From Bacillota bacterium (GTDB lineage Bacteria; Bacillota; Sulfobacillia; RBS10-35; JAJYVN01), in the NCBI GenBank assembly GCA_021791995.1, contig JAJYVN010000130.1:1-8441 (forward strand): a DNA stretch of 8,441 nt. The letters are read 5' to 3'. The notes beneath the pieces are model-generated. The model was not told the origin of the DNA, did not search any database, and worked only from the letters and a program-made list of their open reading frames with translations. Shown here piece after piece: positions 6,507-8,441 of this stretch (positions within the stretch are counted from its first letter, which is position 1; every line of letters starts with the position of its first letter). The position numbers and the translations under genes are program-made.

Positions 6507-6571
6507 TTCCCTGCCTGTGGCCTTGCCGGGACAGAACACGCCGCAGCATTCGCGCTTGGCCGAGCACGCTT

Positions 6572-6627
6572 CGATCCTTCCATGGGATCGCGCCACATTA
6601 CCGGGCGGTTGATCCCAATCGCCCGGT
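6572..6627. other. Two tandem hairpins after the sulfatase gene
   Basis: This belongs to the gene-free stretch 6290-6697. One hairpin has arms at 6600-6611 and 6616-6627 with a four-base loop; it is continuous on the plus strand with one G-T pair, and on the minus strand has one A-C mismatch. The other has arms CGATCC (6572-6577) and GGATCG (6585-6590). Neither is followed by a T-run on the minus strand, so they could protect a 3' end or assist a factor-dependent stop. CCCCATGGGG at 6677-6686 is a perfect 10-base palindrome. I see no credible gene in 6454-6697. Confidence 0.35.
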
Positions 6628-6697
6628 CCCCCCAACGCCCCTTGTCTGCAAGCTGCAACAGGTAACCGTTCCACGCCCCATGGGGACTCAACCAGAC

Positions 6698-7999
6698 CTA
6701 TTCGCTCGGGGGGTCGATGCGCGGCGCGACCTCCCCCGCCTCGACCATCCGTGCGACCAAGCGCTCGCGCAGCATATCGGCCACCGCACGATGCGAGCGA
6801 CGTCGCACCAGATTGGTCAATTCATAGGGGTCGGCCTGCAGATCGTAAAGCAAGTCCTCAACATACAGGTCAGATCCGGCATTGCGAATGGGGTCTCCCT
6901 GCGGCGCACGCACCGCATACTTCCACCGCGCGGTACGTATCGCACGGCCCACCATCGTTTCGCTGATCTGCACAAACGCCTCATCGGGCCATGGCGCCGA
7001 AGGATCGCGCAGAAGCGGCAAGAATGACCGCCCCTGCATGCTTCCCGGAATGGGCAGCCCGGCCGCCCCAAGCAGGGTCGGCGCCACATCCACCAAGCTT
7101 ACCAGGGCCCTCACCTGCCCCCCTCCGGTGAAGCCGGGGCCATAGGCAGCTGCGGGCACGTGGATCGAGGCCTCGTGTGCCGACCGCTTATACTCCCCGT
7201 TTCGTGTCTTGAAATGGCACCCATGGTCCGAGGTGACAAACAGGATGGTGTCATCCTCCCGACCGAGGCTACACAGTGCATCCCGGACCCGCCCCAGCGC
7301 CTCGTCCAACCGCTTGACCATGCCATAGTATCCGCCCAAATGCTGATGCGTTGATCCGCCCAATGCCGCCAGATCGGGGGGGATCCAGCGACCGGTATAT
7401 CGCTCGCGGTACCCGTCGGGTGGCGGGAAGTCATCCACGTCGTTCTGTTGATGCGGCTCAAGATAGGAAACGAAAAGAAAGAAAGAGTCCTGCCGATGCG
7501 CATCGATGTACCGGATCGCCGCATCGGTGATCGCATCCACACGATACCCCGGCAGATGAACCTCTCGGTTGTCCTTGTCGAAAACAACGGTGTGGTAGGG
7601 TGCGGAAACGAGTTCGATCGCATTGGCACCCAACCAGTCTTGATAGCCGCCCCTTGCTTCTGCAGGAACAGCCCCCGATCCGGGACCAGCCAAATGCCAC
7701 TTGCCGATGTATGCGGTGTGGTATCCAGCGGCCCCGAAACAGGTACCAAGTGTTGTCGCATCGGAACGAAGAGCCAACCCATTGCGAAAAACACCTGTCG
7801 TCGTCGCATACTGCCCCGTCTGCAGGCTGGAGCGTGCCGGGGCACACACCGGCTGGCAGGTGAAGAAGTTCGGCAGGTGCGTGCCCGCACGTGCCATTCG
7901 ATCCCAGTTCGGCGTCAAATCCAACGGATTGCCGCCCAGGCCCGTGGTGTCCCAGCGCTGTTGATCCGACAGCAGCACCACCACACTCGGACGCCGCAC
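6698..7999 (-). CDS. Type I (formylglycine) sulfatase
   Basis: An alkaline-phosphatase-fold sulfatase that hydrolyses a sulfate (or related phosph(on)ate) ester. Counted from the upstream TTG at 8011 (437 residues), metal-site residues start at Asp16-Gln17 (LLSDQQRWD). CAPAR at 56-60 is the C-x-P-x-R motif whose Cys56 is oxidised to formylglycine, and LQTGQY completes it. GKWHL at 103-107 is the second sulfatase signature, and TSDHG at 260-264 holds further metal ligands. DLQADPYELTNL near the C terminus is typical. There is no signal peptide, so it probably acts in the cytoplasm on an imported substrate. The start is ambiguous: GGAGG abuts the TTG, leaving no spacing, whereas the GTG at 7999 has it 12 bases upstream, so I chose GTG (433 residues). 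It starts 29 bases after the isomerase-like gene and likely shares its transcript. No formylglycine-generating enzyme gene is visible here. Substrate unknown. Confidence 0.88.
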   Translation of the reverse strand: MRRPSVVVLLSDQQRWDTTGLGGNPLDLTPNWDRMARAGTHLPNFFTCQPVCAPARSSLQTGQYATTTGVFRNGLALRSDATTLGTCFGAAGYHTAYIGKWHLAGPGSGAVPAEARGGYQDWLGANAIELVSAPYHTVVFDKDNREVHLPGYRVDAITDAAIRYIDAHRQDSFFLFVSYLEPHQQNDVDDFPPPDGYRERYTGRWIPPDLAALGGSTHQHLGGYYGMVKRLDEALGRVRDALCSLGREDDTILFVTSDHGCHFKTRNGEYKRSAHEASIHVPAAAYGPGFTGGGQVRALVSLVDVAPTLLGAAGLPIPGSMQGRSFLPLLRDPSAPWPDEAFVQISETMVGRAIRTARWKYAVRAPQGDPIRNAGSDLYVEDLLYDLQADPYELTNLVRRRSHRAVADMLRERLVARMVEAGEVAPRIDPPSE

Positions 8000-8028
8000 C
8001 CCTTCTGCCAACCTCCATCACCCCACTC

Positions 8029-8441
8029 TCACAGACGGTCCGGATACGCAGCACGCACCTTGGTTAACGACTCTTCAGCCGGTATCGATGGACCATACTC
8101 CAGCCCGACGAACCCGTCATAGCCACTGGCAGCGATAGCGTCCAGCGCCGGATGAAAGTCCACTTCCCCCCCGAGGGGTTCATGGCGACCCGGGACGCCT
8201 GCGATGTGGTAGTACCCAATCAGGTCGTGGTGTTGTGCAATCGTGGCGGCCAGGTCATCCCCCATCACAGCCATGTGGTACAGGTCATACAAAACCCGCA
8301 CATGCGACGAACCAACGGCCTCCACCACCCGAAAGGCCTCCGCGGACGTATCCATCCAACACGACGGGTGATCGACCCGGCTATTGAGGGGTTCGACCAC
8401 TGCGGTGATACCTCCCGCCTCCAAAATGGGCGCAACCCCCC
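8029..8441 (-). CDS. Hydroxypyruvate isomerase-like sugar isomerase (C-terminal part, cut by window edge)
   Basis: The C-terminal 137 residues of a xylose-isomerase-like TIM-barrel protein; the frame is open through the right edge and its start lies outside. Visible family features, in order, are VVEPLN (metal-binding Glu), YDLYHMAVM (metal-binding Asp followed by His), YYHIAGVPGRHEP, GEVDF and GYDGFVGLEYGP (a further metal-ligand Glu). The combination HxAxxPGRHEP plus GExxF and GLEY is characteristic of the hydroxypyruvate isomerase (Hyi/OtnI) group, which isomerises hydroxypyruvate to tartronate semialdehyde or, in relatives, 3-keto or 2-oxo sugar acids. Its stop is 29 bases before the sulfatase start, pointing to one catabolic operon. 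Subfamily function is uncertain because the N-terminal half is missing. Confidence 0.85.
   Translation of the reverse strand, partial: GVAPILEAGGITAVVEPLNSRVDHPSCWMDTSAEAFRVVEAVGSSHVRVLYDLYHMAVMGDDLAATIAQHHDLIGYYHIAGVPGRHEPLGGEVDFHPALDAIAASGYDGFVGLEYGPSIPAEESLTKVRAAYPDRL

Noticed and set aside
6428..6691. Minus-strand open frame of 87 codons in the gene-free stretch
   Set aside because: It covers the promoter and hairpins, has no convincing SD, and its product resembles no known family.

Overview
The window looks like bacterial DNA, GC-rich, with almost all coding capacity on the minus strand. Evidence for bacteria is a near-consensus sigma-70-type promoter, strong Shine-Dalgarno (SD) sequences, frequent GTG starts and a classic intrinsic-terminator hairpin. 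The short SpeD type, the IS607-type element and the arg gene order would fit a Gram-positive-like or thermophilic lineage, but the sequence does not fix the taxon. No tRNA, rRNA or CRISPR array was seen.

Transcription runs from high to low coordinates. At the right edge is the 3' part of a hydroxypyruvate-isomerase-like TIM-barrel gene (8029-8441, cut by the window end). It is followed closely by a cytoplasmic-looking type I sulfatase with the C-x-P-x-R formylglycine motif (6698-7999). These two probably form the end of a catabolic operon. A gene-free stretch of about 400 bases (6290-6697) follows. It holds two hairpins, an inverted repeat, a clear promoter (6425-6453) and a structured leader of about 130 nt.

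That leader precedes speD (pyruvoyl-dependent S-adenosylmethionine decarboxylase, 5888-6289). A strong hairpin with a T6 tract separates speD from argC (4773-5819) but ends only 13 bases before the argC start, so it may act as an attenuator rather than a plain terminator. After argC comes one 675-codon gene fusing N-acetylglutamate kinase (ArgB) to acetylornithine aminotransferase (ArgD) (2683-4710). Together these supply three consecutive steps from N-acetylglutamate to N-acetylornithine. ArgJ, which often sits between argC and argB, is absent. A geranylgeranyl-reductase-family flavoprotein (1542-2678) starts 4 bases after the fused gene and is probably co-transcribed with it.

The left 1.44 kb (1-1441) is a decayed IS607-type insertion sequence. 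It has a serine-recombinase tnpA with at least two frameshifts and a broken tnpB-like gene. The most notable items are the ArgB-ArgD fusion, the structured speD leader and the hairpin in front of argC.
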